Under the pieces are notes generated by a model. That model was not told the origin of the DNA. It was given only the letters and a program-made list of their open reading frames with translations, and searched no databases. Position numbers and translations under genes: made by a program. Positions 46,291 to 56,808 of a DNA stretch of 64,000 nucleotides are shown piece by piece. Origin of the DNA: Lachnospiraceae bacterium (GTDB taxonomy: Bacteria; Bacillota; Clostridia; Lachnospirales; Lachnospiraceae); contig JAEEVK010000002.1 of the NCBI GenBank assembly GCA_016287095.1, forward strand, positions 28,861 through 92,860, written 5' to 3'. The first letter of the stretch is position 1. Each line of letters starts with the position of its first letter.

Positions 46291-49200
46291 ATGTATCTGA
46301 AAAGCATAGAAATACATGGTTTTAAATCTTTTGCAAATAAAATATTATTTGAGTTTCACAACGGTATTACCGCCATCGTCGGACCGAACGGCAGCGGTAA
46401 AAGTAATGTAGCGGACGCTGTTCGCTGGGTTTTGGGAGAGCAGAGCGCAAAGCAGCTCAGAGGCTCCTCCATGCAGGATGTCATCTTTTCCGGCTCTGAG
46501 GCCAGAAAGCCCATGGGCTACGCATCTGTTGAGATTACCTTTGACAACTCGGACCATAAGCTGGCCATAGAGTACGAAGAGGTAGCGGTTGCCCGCCGCG
46601 TATACAGGTCGGGTGAAAGCGAATACCTGATAAACGGCAATGTCTGCAGGCTGAAGGATGTCCAGGAGCTCTTTATGGACACCGGTATCGGTAAGGAAGG
46701 CTATTCCATCATCGGACAGGGCCAGGTTGACAAGATCCTGAGCAACAAGCCGGAGGACAGACGTGAGTTGTTTGACGAAGCAGCGGGTATCGTAAAGTTC
46801 AAAAAGAGAAAGAGCCTTGCTGAAAAGAATCTGTTTGAGGCTACCGAAAACCTTATCCGTGTCAATGATATCATCGGAGAGCTTGAAAAGCAGATAGGAC
46901 CTTTGGAGAAGCAGTCCGAGGTTGCAAAAGAGTACCTCAGGTTAAAGGAAATACTTAAAAACCTTGAAGTCAACAATTTCTTAAAGGAATACGACGAAAG
47001 CGGCAAAAAGAAGAAGGAGCTTGACGAAAAGTGCCTGGCCGCTACCGAAGAGCTGGAGTCGACCAAGAATGCCAATGCTCAGGCAGAAGCGGAGTATACA
47101 AGGCTTGAGGGTGAGATCGTCGAAATTGACAACTTACTTAATGAGCTGAAAAACGAGCGTCAGGAAACTCTTATCGATATAGAGAAAAAAGAAGGCGAGA
47201 TAAAGCTCCTTGACCAGCAGATAGAAAATATCGGGCAGAACAGCCAGAAGATCACAGAACGTGTCGAAGAGATAGACGCTAGTATAGATGAAAAATTTGA
47301 GGAACGGGCAGGATTTGAAAAGCAGAACCTGAAATTAAAGGAGAAGCTTGATGACTGCTCTTTTAGGCGTGCTGAGGCCGGAGATAATCTGGAAAAGATC
47401 AGACAGGAAATATCCACACTTACAAGCACCATAGAAGAGGCTAACAGTGAGATACTGAAAATTGCCAATATGAACGGTCATGTAAAGACCAACATAGAGC
47501 ATGCCGATACGGTCTTAGAGCAGGTAAATATCAGACGTGCGGAGCTGTCCAGCAGGCTGATAAGCTTAAAGAGCGATGAGGCTGACGGCCTGGCCATAGC
47601 TGAAACTCATGAGAAAAAGTACAATGAGATAAGTGCAAAGATCAGGGAAAAAGAAGGCGAAGCATCTGTTTTGGAAGGCAGGATAATCGACCTTGACAGA
47701 TCCCGTAAAACGATTCAGCAAAAACTTGAAAGAACAAATCAGGAATATCTGGGTTTAAGCTCGAAGGCTGAGGCTTTAAAACAGATTTCCGAAAGATATG
47801 ACGGATACTCCGCACCCGTAAAGAAGGTGATGGAGAAAAAGGACAGTTTTCCCGGCATCTGCGGTGTTGTAGCAGATCTGTTTTCAACCTCAAAGGAGTA
47901 TGAAACCGCTGTGGAAACCGCACTTGGTGCCAGCATCCAGCATGTTGTTACAGAAGATGAGAAAACCGCGAAGGATGTTATCGAGTATTTAAAGCGTGAA
48001 AAGCTCGGCCGTGCTACCTTCCTGCCCATAACCTCTATAGGTGACGGATCAAGGGGTAAGGTCGAATCGGGCGTCTTTGACGAAAAGGGCGTAATAGGCG
48101 ATGCAGCTTCCCTGGTTACCGCTGACGAGAAATATTCAGGTATAGTAAGGCATCTGTTAAAAAGCTTTGTAGTAGTTGACAATGTGGACAATGCTTTAAA
48201 GATAGCAAGGAAATATGATTATAATACAAGACTTGTAACCCTTGAGGGTGAACTCTTATCACCCGGCGGATCCATTGCCGGCGGTGCTTACAGGTCTAAG
48301 GGTAATCTCCTGGGCAGAAAGAGGGAGATTGAAGAGCTCGAGGAACTGATGGAAAAGAAGCATCAGGAGCTTGAAGCCCTTAAGAAGGAAAACAGCGAGA
48401 CAGCGGAAAAAGGCAGAGCTGCGGCAGAATCTCTAGCAGAGATAAAGAAGGTCTTAAACGGAGCTTATGTAGAGCAGAATACCGCCGATCTGGAGTTAAA
48501 GGCTGCAAAGAAAAATGTAGAAGACATTAAAAACAGGATCGCAGGGTATAAAACTGAGACAGTTGAACTTGAACAGAAATCGGCTCAGTTAAAGAAAGAT
48601 ATTGAGCGAGAGAAACAGAGCCTGAATGCAAACGATGAGAAGCATAAGGAGTTTGACTCCAAGATAGAAAGTGCGAATGCCGGTATACAGGAAAAGAAGT
48701 CTGAGGAAGAAAAGGCCTTGGAGCTTGTATCCAAGTATTCCGTTGATTTTGCAAATATCGAGCAGGCAGTAAGCTACACCAAAGAAAACATTAACCGTGT
48801 GGACTCTGAGATAGAGAGATTAAAGGGCGACCGCGAGCGTATAAAGACCGGTGCTCTGGAGTCAGAGAACGAACTAAAGGTAAAGAAAGAGCAGGCCGCA
48901 GATTTAAAGAACTTTATTGAGGACAATAAGGAAAAGGCCGCTAAATTACTGGAACAGATTGAAGAACAGTCCTCAAAGAAGGAAAAGATCAATCATGATC
49001 ACAAGGAGTTCTTTAATTCATGGTCAGAGCTTACCAAGCAGATCACAAATCTCGAAAAAGAGGCAATGAGACTCTCTACACAGAGGGATAAACTGGAGGA
49101 AATCCTTGATGCCGCAGTGACCTACATGTGGGAGGAGTATCAGCTTTCGGTATCTACTGCGGAAGAGTACAGGGACGAAAACTTCAAGGCTTCAACTGCC

Positions 49201-49851
49201 AGAAAAGACATTAACGAATGCCGCCAGAGCATTAAAAAACTCGGTGACGTAAATGTCAATGCCATAGAAGAGTTCAAGAACGTTTCCGAAAGATACGGAC
49301 TGCTTACCGGTCAGAGAAACGATTTATCAGAATCGAAGGTGAAGATAGAGGCTATCATTAAGGAACTTGACGAAGCCATGAGAAAGCAGTTCGCTGAGCG
49401 CTTTGAGCTGATAAGACAGGAGTTTAACGTAGTATTCAGGGAGCTTTTCGGCGGAGGTAAAGGAGAACTGGAGCTTATCGAGGATGAGGATGTTTTAGAG
49501 GCAGGCATCAGGATCATAGCTCAGCCGCCGGGAAAGAAACTGCAGAATATGATGCAGCTTTCAGGTGGAGAGAAGGCTCTGACAGCTATAAGCCTTTTGT
49601 TTGCCATCCAGAACTTAAAGCCCTCACCGTTCTGTCTGCTTGACGAGATAGAGGCGGCTCTTGACGATTCAAACGTTAAGCGTTATGCAAGCTATCTGCA
49701 TAAGCTGACCAAGAATTCACAGTTTATAGTTATCACTCACAGACGCGGTACCATGGCGAGCGCAGATATGCTCTACGGTATCACCATGCAGGAGAAGGGT
49801 GTATCAACGCTTGTATCCGTTAGCCTCATTGAGGATGACCTGGATAAATAA
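46291..49851 (+). CDS. smc: chromosome partition protein SMC
   Basis: Condensin ATPase dimer for chromosome segregation. 1,186 residues. Walker [10 protein letters not shown] at 31-39, two long coiled coils flanking a hinge (about 515-670), and the C-terminal signature [11 protein letters not shown] and Walker [15 protein letters not shown]. Start ATG 46291 matches the family N-terminus [15 protein letters not shown]; the binding site is weak. Confidence 0.98.
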   Translation: MYLKSIEIHGFKSFANKILFEFHNGITAIVGPNGSGKSNVADAVRWVLGEQSAKQLRGSSMQDVIFSGSEARKPMGYASVEITFDNSDHKLAIEYEEVAVARRVYRSGESEYLINGNVCRLKDVQELFMDTGIGKEGYSIIGQGQVDKILSNKPEDRRELFDEAAGIVKFKKRKSLAEKNLFEATENLIRVNDIIGELEKQIGPLEKQSEVAKEYLRLKEILKNLEVNNFLKEYDESGKKKKELDEKCLAATEELESTKNANAQAEAEYTRLEGEIVEIDNLLNELKNERQETLIDIEKKEGEIKLLDQQIENIGQNSQKITERVEEIDASIDEKFEERAGFEKQNLKLKEKLDDCSFRRAEAGDNLEKIRQEISTLTSTIEEANSEILKIANMNGHVKTNIEHADTVLEQVNIRRAELSSRLISLKSDEADGLAIAETHEKKYNEISAKIREKEGEASVLEGRIIDLDRSRKTIQQKLERTNQEYLGLSSKAEALKQISERYDGYSAPVKKVMEKKDSFPGICGVVADLFSTSKEYETAVETALGASIQHVVTEDEKTAKDVIEYLKREKLGRATFLPITSIGDGSRGKVESGVFDEKGVIGDAASLVTADEKYSGIVRHLLKSFVVVDNVDNALKIARKYDYNTRLVTLEGELLSPGGSIAGGAYRSKGNLLGRKREIEELEELMEKKHQELEALKKENSETAEKGRAAAESLAEIKKVLNGAYVEQNTADLELKAAKKNVEDIKNRIAGYKTETVELEQKSAQLKKDIEREKQSLNANDEKHKEFDSKIESANAGIQEKKSEEEKALELVSKYSVDFANIEQAVSYTKENINRVDSEIERLKGDRERIKTGALESENELKVKKEQAADLKNFIEDNKEKAAKLLEQIEEQSSKKEKINHDHKEFFNSWSELTKQITNLEKEAMRLSTQRDKLEEILDAAVTYMWEEYQLSVSTAEEYRDENFKASTARKDINECRQSIKKLGDVNVNAIEEFKNVSERYGLLTGQRNDLSESKVKIEAIIKELDEAMRKQFAERFELIRQEFNVVFRELFGGGKGELELIEDEDVLEAGIRIIAQPPGKKLQNMMQLSGGEKALTAISLLFAIQNLKPSPFCLLDEIEAALDDSNVKRYASYLHKLTKNSQFIVITHRRGTMASADMLYGITMQEKGVSTLVSVSLIEDDLDK

Positions 49852-49901
49852 AGGCTGATCTATAAAAAGTTTTTGATATAGTTATGTAAAAGGGGTACAT
49901 T

Positions 49902-50861
49902 ATGGGTTTATTTAGCAGATTATTTTCAGGATTAAGCAAGACCAGAAAGAGCATTGCCAGCGGACTTAGCAGTATTTTCAGTGCATTTTCCTCAATAGAT
50001 GATGAGTTTTACGAGGAGCTTGAAGAGACGCTCATTATGGCGGATCTCGGCATAAACGCTACCGAGGCGATAGTCGAAAACTTAAAGGAAAAGGTTAAGG
50101 AAAACAAGATCAAAAAGCCCGAGGAGTGCAGGCAATTGCTTATCGACAGTATCGAAGAGCAGATGTCGGTACCGGAGGATGCTTATGAGTTTGAAAACCG
50201 TAAGTCGGTAGTTATGGTCATCGGTGTAAACGGTGTAGGAAAGACCACATCCATAGGAAAACTCGCAGGCCAGCTGAAAGGCATGGGCAAGAAGGTACTT
50301 GTGGCAGCTGCAGATACCTTCAGGGCAGCAGCCATCGAACAGCTTACCGAATGGACAAACAGGGCAGGCGTTGAGATCATAGCGCAGTCAGAGGGCTCTG
50401 ACCCCGCTGCGGTAGTTTTTGATGCCGTATCGGCTGCAAAGTCCAGAAAAACGGATATCCTGCTATGTGATACAGCCGGACGTCTCCATAACAAGAAAAA
50501 TCTGATGGATGAGTTAAAAAAGATCAACAGGGTAGTTGACAGGGAATATCCCGACTGCTATCGTGAGACACTTGTAGTACTTGACGGTACAACGGGTCAG
50601 AACGCATTGGCACAGGCTAAGCAGTTTAGTGAAGTTGCTGATATCACAGGTATCATCATTACCAAGCTTGACGGTACAGCTAAAGGCGGTATAGCCGTAG
50701 CTATCCAGAAGGAGCTTGGCATTCCTGTGAAATACATCGGTGTGGGCGAGCATATAGACGATCTGCAGAAGTTTGATCCTCATTCATTCGTTGAGGCACT
50801 TTTCAGTACCAGGGAGCCCGCACAGGAAGAAACAGAAGAAGTTGACGAAGAAGAGCAGTAA
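49902..50861 (+). CDS. ftsY: signal recognition particle receptor FtsY
   Basis: SRP GTPase docking ribosomes at the membrane. N domain, then GVNGVGKT at residues 108-115, AADTFRAAA, DTAGRL and TKLDGTAKGG. 319 residues, with little of the acidic A domain at the N-terminus but an acidic C-terminal tail. ATG 49902 with AAAGGGG upstream. smc-ftsY order is conserved. Confidence 0.97.
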   Translation: MGLFSRLFSGLSKTRKSIASGLSSIFSAFSSIDDEFYEELEETLIMADLGINATEAIVENLKEKVKENKIKKPEECRQLLIDSIEEQMSVPEDAYEFENRKSVVMVIGVNGVGKTTSIGKLAGQLKGMGKKVLVAAADTFRAAAIEQLTEWTNRAGVEIIAQSEGSDPAAVVFDAVSAAKSRKTDILLCDTAGRLHNKKNLMDELKKINRVVDREYPDCYRETLVVLDGTTGQNALAQAKQFSEVADITGIIITKLDGTAKGGIAVAIQKELGIPVKYIGVGEHIDDLQKFDPHSFVEALFSTREPAQEETEEVDEEEQ

Positions 50862-50893
50862 AACGTTTTAGCTTTTTAGGAGTTTTAAGGTTA

Positions 50894-51841
50894 ATGAATG
50901 AAACACAAAATATGAATACAGGGTACGGACCTGAAGGACAGATGCCGTCTGTACAGGAAGAGCGCTACATACCCAAACAGTACAAGGAAGGCGGTCCCAA
51001 TCCGGTAAAGTCCATATTGCTGACATTTTTGATAATGCTGGCATTTTTAGCCATCCAGGTAGTTGTCATGATACCCTTTATCATGGCAGGCGCCTTCAAA
51101 ACCGTTGTTGATGCAAAACAGAGCGGTGCCAGCATGGATGAGAGCGAGCTGTACAATGCCATGATGGGCTCAATCGATTCGATAGGCCTAACCATTATAG
51201 CGACTCTCGTGTCACTGATAGTGGCTGTGATCTGGTATCGTTTTGCTTACTGCAGGGGATTTGGATTTAAGGAATTAAAGAAGACATGTAAAAGGATTTT
51301 TAACTTAAGGACCGTCGGAGGCATTGTACTTTCGGCGATATGTCTCTTTTATCTTACAAATTTCGTTCTGATAATTGTCGAGATGATCAGTCCATCAATC
51401 ATTGAGGAATACAATAAACTGATCTCAGACCTGGGCATAGAAGAGAGCGACTGGAAGGTTATAATCCTTACGGTTATCATGGCTCCCATAAACGAAGAGT
51501 GTATTATGAGAGGCCTGATATTAACGAACCTGAAGAAAAACATGGCACCGGTCATTGCGATACTTATCAGTGCTTTGTATTTCGGAATCTTCCACCTGAA
51601 TATAGTCCAGGGCATTTATGCGGCTATACTGGGTGTATTTATGGCATATCTTGCATATAAATATAAGTCGATCATCGCATCCATGCTGTTCCATGCGGTA
51701 TTCAACGGCATGAATTATGTGCTTGCACTGTTCCCGGAAAGCATTCAAAACAGTATGGTTTTGGCATTTGCGGTGCCGGTGGTCACGGGAGTTTTGTGGT
51801 TTTTCCTTGAAGGCAGGAAGAAAATTGAAGAAAATGCTTGA
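50894..51841 (+). CDS. CPBP-family intramembrane glutamic endopeptidase
   Basis: Membrane protein of 315 residues with about seven to eight spans. The CPBP/Rce1 motifs are visible: NEECIMRG (EExxxR), FGIFHLN and FHAVFNGMN. Substrates of such proteins are seldom known; some act in bacteriocin immunity or protein processing. ATG 50894 with AGGAG upstream. Its stop codon lies just before the promoter of the XpaC/TelA operon. Confidence 0.88.
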   Translation: MNETQNMNTGYGPEGQMPSVQEERYIPKQYKEGGPNPVKSILLTFLIMLAFLAIQVVVMIPFIMAGAFKTVVDAKQSGASMDESELYNAMMGSIDSIGLTIIATLVSLIVAVIWYRFAYCRGFGFKELKKTCKRIFNLRTVGGIVLSAICLFYLTNFVLIIVEMISPSIIEEYNKLISDLGIEESDWKVIILTVIMAPINEECIMRGLILTNLKKNMAPVIAILISALYFGIFHLNIVQGIYAAILGVFMAYLAYKYKSIIASMLFHAVFNGMNYVLALFPESIQNSMVLAFAVPVVTGVLWFFLEGRKKIEENA

Positions 51842-51847
51842 TTTTTG

Positions 51848-51876
51848 TTGATTTTATAGAAAATTAAGAGTATAAT
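51848..51876 (+). promoter_or_regulatory. strong sigma-A-like promoter of the XpaC/TelA operon
   Basis: TTGATT at 51848-51853, TATAAT at 51871-51876, 17-base spacer: one mismatch pattern short of consensus in the -35 box and a perfect -10. It is 83 bases before the first gene of the five-gene set, leaving a leader of about 75 bases. Confidence 0.82.
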
Positions 51877-51886
51877 ATTACAGAAT

Positions 51887-51911
51887 AGGGGAAAAATTGT
51901 CTTTTTCTCCT
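51887..51911 (+). other. leader hairpin of the XpaC/TelA operon
   Basis: AGGGGAAAAA (51887-51896) pairs with TTTTTCTCCT (51902-51911), one G-T pair, loop TTGTC. It lies near the predicted transcript start. A smaller CTGT/ACAG stem follows at about 51928-51943 before the ribosome binding site. It may stabilise the mRNA or control it. Confidence 0.55.
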
Positions 51912-51958
51912 GTTATTGGGGTTTATGCTGTACAAAAAAACAGCTATGGAGGTTAAGT

Positions 51959-54652
51959 ATGGACAGAGCAGACAATCAGGCCGCTGAGAAGAACGGTAAG
52001 GAATCAGGAAAGTCTTTGGGAGATCTCTTAAGGGCACTTAACTCATTCCAGGATTCACTCGGCGAAATGATGGATGAGAACGAGGTGGCAGAGTTTACCT
52101 TTAAGGACAAGAACGTTGTCTTCGGATCCGGATACCGTATTATCATCCCTGACGGTTTCAAGGTAAATCTTCAGTCAGTCAGCGCCAACGGACAGGGCAG
52201 GGACTTCCTTGCTTGGATTCCGAGCGAAAACGAGAAGGCTGACTTTGTGCTTGCCGATGCAGATGAGGAAAAGCCCATAGAGCTGCTTCATAACGGTAAT
52301 GACAATACAAGCGGAAAGACCGGTTATGATCTTGCCAAGGAAGTTTATGATGACATGGTCAGCGGCGGTGTTAACAAATCAAAACTTTCCCTTAAGGAAT
52401 ATTCTTTTGGAAAAATTACAGGCGGTTTTATTAGACGTGTTATGTCGTCCATGTGCTGCAATTACTATGTGTATTTGGAGCTGAACGGACGTGTATTAAA
52501 GTTACGTGTAATTTTTAACAACAAATATTCGACAGAAAGCATGGACAGCACCGTAGTTGCATGGCTGGATACCATTACATGGGCAGGCAACGAGGCAGCT
52601 GAGGCTGAAAGAGTAAACAAGCAGAAGGAAGAAGAGGAGCGTAAGGCCAGGGAAGCAGAGGCAGCCAAGGCAGCTGAGGAAGCAGCCCGCAAGGCAGAGG
52701 AAGAGCGCAGGGCCAAGGAAGAAGCAGAACGCAAGGCCAGAGAAGAGGAAGAGCGCAGGGCAGCCGAGGAAGCAGCCCGCAAGGCAGAAGAAGAGCGCTT
52801 AAGAAAAGAAGAGGAAGAGCGTAAGGCAGCCGAAGAAGCAGCACGTAAGGCTGAGGAAGAGCGCTTAAGAAAAGAAGAGGAAGAGCGCAAAGCAGCCGAA
52901 GAGGCAGCACGTAAGGCTGAGGAAGAAAGAAAGGCTGAAGAAGAGCGCAAAGCAAAGGAAGAGGCTGAAAGGAAAGCTGCTGAGGAAGAAAGACTTGCTA
53001 CACTTGCCAAGGTAGAAGCAGCCAGAAAGATAGCTTCGGATAAGGCAAGAGAAGAAGCAGCAAGATTAGAGATAGAAAAGGCTGAGAAAGAAAAGCTCGA
53101 GATAGAGCGTGCAGCCAAGGAAGCTGAAGAAAAGGCTAAGGAAGAGTCCATAAGACTTGCTAAAGAGGCTGAGGAAAAGGCTAAGGCCGATGCAGCAAGG
53201 ATAGCCAAGGAAGAAAAAGAAGCCGAAGAAAGAGCAGCCGCAGAAAAGGCAGCTAAGGAAAAGGCAGCAGCCGAGAGGATGGCTATAGAGAGAGCAGCCA
53301 AGGCAGCAGCAGAGCGCGCAGCCAAGGAAGCTGAAGAAAAGGCTAAGGCTGAAAGAGAAGCAGCTGAGAAGGCAGCTAAGGAAGCAGCCGAAAGAGAAAG
53401 ACTCGAAAAGGAAGCTGCAGAGAAAGCAGCTAAAGAGGCCGCTGAAAGAGAAGCTCAGGCACGTGAAGCAAGAGAGCGTGCTGAAAGAGAAGAGGCCGAG
53501 AGAGAGGCTAAGGAAGCCGAGAGGATCGCAGCAGCCAAGGCACAGGCACAGAAAGCTGCAGAAGCAGCCAGAGCTGAAGAAGAGCAGAGGATCGCAGCAG
53601 CCAAAGCAGCAGCTGCAGAGCGTGCTTCAGAAGAGGCTAAGTCAAAGGAAGCTGAGAGGATAGCAGCAGCCAAGGCTGCAGCAGCTCAGTATGAGATAGA
53701 GCGTGCGATAGCGGCAAAGGGTGATACATCCGCTGCAAACGCTATAAAGGACGCAGAAAAGAGCGCTACTGCAAAAGCAGAGAGCGTTGAAGCAGAACGT
53801 CTGGCAGAAAAGCAGAGACGTGACGAATTAAGACAGCGTGAAGAGCGCAGGCGTGAAGAAGAGCAGCTCCAGAGACTTGAAGAAGAAAAGCGCCATCAGC
53901 AGTTAAAGAAGCATGCGGAAGAACTGAGGAATTACGAGGATGTAGCAGTCGGCCAGCTTAAGGCTGAAAAAGAGAAGCTCATCCAGGAAAGAGCTGAGGT
54001 TGCGGCAGAGATCAATGAGTGCATGATGGAAAAGGCCGAGATCGAAAAGCAGTACGATTTAGAGCGTACCCAGTTCCTTCAGGTCGAAAATCAGGTTAAT
54101 GCAGTACTGTTCAATGCACAGGGCAAAAAGAAGGATCTCGAGGCACAGGCTCAGGAGTCTGAAAACAGATATTCCTACAAAGAGCAGACTGAAAAGAAGA
54201 GACTTCTTAAGTTAAAGGATGATTTAAGGACCGCATTTGCTGCAGTTGAGATAGCCGGAGAGATTGAAGCGATATTCCGCGAGAAGGCAGCTTCGGGCAA
54301 CAAAAAGAAAGCACTTCTTTACAAGCAGAAGACCGAAGACAGAGAGAATGCAGAGAAGGAGCTCGATTCCATCAAGAATCAGTTCGAGATAGCTCAGATA
54401 AACAGCAAGGCTACCATTGAAGAACATCAGAAGGTAAAGGAAAAGTTCGATAAGGATCTGGCAGCCATCAATGAGACTATCGAGGAAAATCAATCGGTTA
54501 TCGCAGCAAAGAAAGAAAGTATGCAGGTACTTAAGGACCGCAGCAAGGATGTAGATGACAGAAGAGCGGTTGCAAACAAGAAGATTAAAGACATTGAAGA
54601 TTCAATGCGGGAAATAGATGTAAGGATCAGGGAAGAAGAGGCAAAACATTAA
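51959..54652 (+). CDS. 897-residue Ala/Glu/Lys/Arg-rich helical protein, probable scaffold
   Basis: No signal peptide or membrane span. Residues 1-212 form a mixed alpha/beta domain (IIIPDGFKVNLQ, DFLAWIPSE, GGFIRRVMSSMCCNYYVYLEL) that I do not recognise. Residues 213-650 are a single long run of charged helix rich in A, E, K and R, including a 22-residue tandem repeat. Residues 651-897 are a different, more ordinary coiled coil. The middle looks like a single alpha-helix or hendecad rod, up to about 65 nm if straight (an estimate from 438 residues at 0.15 nm each). ATG 51959 with GGAGG at 51948-51952. First gene of an operon with XpaC- and TelA-like genes; likely a structural or tethering part. 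Confidence 0.8.
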   Translation: MDRADNQAAEKNGKESGKSLGDLLRALNSFQDSLGEMMDENEVAEFTFKDKNVVFGSGYRIIIPDGFKVNLQSVSANGQGRDFLAWIPSENEKADFVLADADEEKPIELLHNGNDNTSGKTGYDLAKEVYDDMVSGGVNKSKLSLKEYSFGKITGGFIRRVMSSMCCNYYVYLELNGRVLKLRVIFNNKYSTESMDSTVVAWLDTITWAGNEAAEAERVNKQKEEEERKAREAEAAKAAEEAARKAEEERRAKEEAERKAREEEERRAAEEAARKAEEERLRKEEEERKAAEEAARKAEEERLRKEEEERKAAEEAARKAEEERKAEEERKAKEEAERKAAEEERLATLAKVEAARKIASDKAREEAARLEIEKAEKEKLEIERAAKEAEEKAKEESIRLAKEAEEKAKADAARIAKEEKEAEERAAAEKAAKEKAAAERMAIERAAKAAAERAAKEAEEKAKAEREAAEKAAKEAAERERLEKEAAEKAAKEAAEREAQAREARERAEREEAEREAKEAERIAAAKAQAQKAAEAARAEEEQRIAAAKAAAAERASEEAKSKEAERIAAAKAAAAQYEIERAIAAKGDTSAANAIKDAEKSATAKAESVEAERLAEKQRRDELRQREERRREEEQLQRLEEEKRHQQLKKHAEELRNYEDVAVGQLKAEKEKLIQERAEVAAEINECMMEKAEIEKQYDLERTQFLQVENQVNAVLFNAQGKKKDLEAQAQESENRYSYKEQTEKKRLLKLKDDLRTAFAAVEIAGEIEAIFREKAASGNKKKALLYKQKTEDRENAEKELDSIKNQFEIAQINSKATIEEHQKVKEKFDKDLAAINETIEENQSVIAAKKESMQVLKDRSKDVDDRRAVANKKIKDIEDSMREIDVRIREEEAKH
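52750..52926 (+). repeat. 66-bp tandem repeat inside the helical protein
   Basis: Bases 52795-52860 and 52861-52926 are identical except for about three substitutions, and a degenerate partial copy precedes them. The period of 66 bases is 22 residues, two hendecads, beginning RLRKEEEERKAAEE. The near identity suggests recent duplication, and copy number may vary between strains. Confidence 0.9.
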
Positions 54653-54675
54653 GCTAGAGAAAGGCGGATTACAAA

Positions 54676-56010
54676 ATGACTGTAGATGAAATTTTTACAA
54701 GCGAATCTGAGCATTTGTATTTCAGACTCATAGCTGCCCGTAATGCCCTTAATGCAGCCAACGATTCAGATACAATACAGGTGCTGAACGATATACTTGA
54801 TGAAACATTAAATAACATTGACAGGATCGGAACCGACGAGGAAATAGCCGCAGCTGAAGAGATAGTAGTCAGAAAGAGCAACAAGACCGTTAAGGATTAC
54901 TTAAGCAGTCAGAAGTTTGCACTTATAGCTACCGCGGTTATGTTCACTGCAGCAGTCGGAGCCGCACTTGCGCTGCTTATAATCATCTTGGGCGGCGGAG
55001 ATATCTCTAAGATGATCAAACCGATAATTACCGTTGTTATTATAGCAGGCGGTATCATTGCCATGGCTTTCTTTGTTGCAAAGTACATGAAGAAGCGTAT
55101 GAATACGGCATGTGAGCAGCTGAACGGCAGAACGGTTATAGGATGCAGGATAAATACCGGTGCAAAGTCCACCAGACCTGCTTCCACATCAACAACTTCA
55201 ACAAGCAGCAGTTCTGCAGCTACAACCACAAAGCAGCGTGAAAGCAGACCTGCATCTCATACTAAGACAAAGGTTTACAGAAATTACTTTGGTGTGATCA
55301 AGGTTGTATTGATATTGGGCGTTATTGCAGTTCTCGGATTTTTAGCTTTTTCAAAGCGTAACGAGATAGTGGATGGTGCAAAGACCATTATGTTCAATAT
55401 CGGCTTATATGATCCTGCCGGTGATGCTAACAGCGAGAAGTTCGCAGAGATCAGAAATACCCTTATCAATAAGAGAAAGGGTATCTGCTACAATGAGGCA
55501 GAAAGACTGTTCAGCGAAGAGAAGTTCTTCGAAGCAGCAGAGATGTATAACAACAGCTATGGCTACAATGATGAAATAGATGAAAAGATCAGAATAGCAA
55601 ATAACTGCGGTTACTATGTAAATGCAGAAGAGCTTGTTAAGACTTCAATGTACAAGGCACGTGTTGAATTAAATAAGATCAAGCTTCCTTTCAGCGGTTT
55701 CAAGATCGGTGGAAAGGGTACCAAGAATGTTGATCTTATCTTAAAGCAGTACACAAGATATCTTGATTTCACCGGTATTTACGGAAGCGGAGACGATGTC
55801 TTCAATATCATGGACTTCATAGTTAAGAACAATGCGGTTTATATCATCGAGAATAAGCTGGGCGAGATGAAGATCAGTACAGATATTGACCGTGAGGGTT
55901 ATGAGTACAAGGTAGAGAAGAAGAACGGCGAAGAAGTTACAGAGTGGTACATCGCTACCGATCATGTATTAAAGGTTACCGCTGAAGGTGAAAAGAGGCT
56001 TAAGAAATAA
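54676..56010 (+). CDS. three-span membrane protein of the XpaC/TelA operon, function unknown
   Basis: 444 residues. A helical cytoplasmic start (1-80) is followed by spans at about 81-105 and 114-137, a Ser/Thr-rich linker (162-200, STSTTSTSSSSAATTT), a third span at about 205-226 and a C-terminal part with a helical section (AERLFSEEKFFEAAEMYNNSYGY, tetratricopeptide-like in pattern). It ends in a beta-rich section. No known family is recognised. ATG 54676, 24 bases after the helical protein gene; a clear site is lacking beyond AAAGGCGG. Probably the membrane anchor of the set. Confidence 0.75.
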   Translation: MTVDEIFTSESEHLYFRLIAARNALNAANDSDTIQVLNDILDETLNNIDRIGTDEEIAAAEEIVVRKSNKTVKDYLSSQKFALIATAVMFTAAVGAALALLIIILGGGDISKMIKPIITVVIIAGGIIAMAFFVAKYMKKRMNTACEQLNGRTVIGCRINTGAKSTRPASTSTTSTSSSSAATTTKQRESRPASHTKTKVYRNYFGVIKVVLILGVIAVLGFLAFSKRNEIVDGAKTIMFNIGLYDPAGDANSEKFAEIRNTLINKRKGICYNEAERLFSEEKFFEAAEMYNNSYGYNDEIDEKIRIANNCGYYVNAEELVKTSMYKARVELNKIKLPFSGFKIGGKGTKNVDLILKQYTRYLDFTGIYGSGDDVFNIMDFIVKNNAVYIIENKLGEMKISTDIDREGYEYKVEKKNGEEVTEWYIATDHVLKVTAEGEKRLKK

Positions 56011-56039
56011 TTCCGTAGTTTGGAAGGAGTTACGATAGG

Positions 56040-56780
56040 ATGGCAAAAAAGTTCCAAAAAAGTCCCTGGAGTTCCGCAGGACCTGTCTACGTGGCTGCAG
56101 CGGCTTTTGTCGGGGGAATACTTGTTTTCCCGGCGACTGCTTCGGGGATTTTTGTGGCGGGACTGACTTCTTTCTGTGGGTGGGCTATCAGTAAGATGTT
56201 CTGGCCGAAAAAGTTAGTCGATGCTATAGAAGACACTACTGCAAAGCAGCAACAGCAGGAAACCCAGGAAGTAAAACAGGAAGAAAAGAAGCCTGATATC
56301 GATCCGGATATTAAAAAACGTCCCAGAACCGGAGATAAGGCTATCGATGCTTTATTGGACGAGGAAGAAAAGGCTATATCCGAGATGAGGCGTCTGGACA
56401 AGGCTATCGAGGATGAAAAGGTATCCGCTCAGATAGTTCATCTTGAGGATGTTACTACAAAGATTGTTAATTTCATTGTAGAGAATCCCCAGAAAAAGAG
56501 CCAGGTAAGAAAGTTCTTTAATTATTATCTGCCCACCACGTTAAAACTCTTAAATGCTTATGACAGGATGGACGAGACAGGTATTTCCGGTATGAATATC
56601 GACGGTACCAAGGGTAAGGTTGAAGAGATGATGGATACCTCACTTGCGGCCTTTGATAAACAGCTTGATGCTCTGTATGCCGACGATGCTCTGGATATCT
56701 CGGCAGAGATAAAGGTTATGGAAGGCATGCTGGCACAGGAAGGATTAAAGGATGATGCCATCTCTGGACTCAAATTATAA
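56040..56780 (+). CDS. XpaC-like protein (5-bromo-4-chloroindolyl phosphate hydrolysis family)
   Basis: 246 residues. Two N-terminal hydrophobic segments (about 14-33 and 35-54), a Gln/Glu/Lys linker, then a helical domain with VRKFFNYYLPTTLKLLNAYDRM, the strongest family feature. XpaC proteins are regularly encoded beside TelA and have no proven biochemical activity; the family name comes from an indirect phenotype. ATG 56040 with GGAAGGAG at 56022-56029. The next gene is the TelA-like partner. Confidence 0.82.
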   Translation: MAKKFQKSPWSSAGPVYVAAAAFVGGILVFPATASGIFVAGLTSFCGWAISKMFWPKKLVDAIEDTTAKQQQQETQEVKQEEKKPDIDPDIKKRPRTGDKAIDALLDEEEKAISEMRRLDKAIEDEKVSAQIVHLEDVTTKIVNFIVENPQKKSQVRKFFNYYLPTTLKLLNAYDRMDETGISGMNIDGTKGKVEEMMDTSLAAFDKQLDALYADDALDISAEIKVMEGMLAQEGLKDDAISGLKL

Positions 56781-56808
56781 AATAAGACAGTAGGAGGAGA
56801 TATTTTAT

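Noticed and set aside
52465..53325. 286-residue - strand frame rich in Ala, Ser and Leu
   Set aside because: It is the mirror of the Ala/Glu/Lys-rich coding repeat; the frame lacks a ribosome binding site and its composition is forced by the opposite strand.
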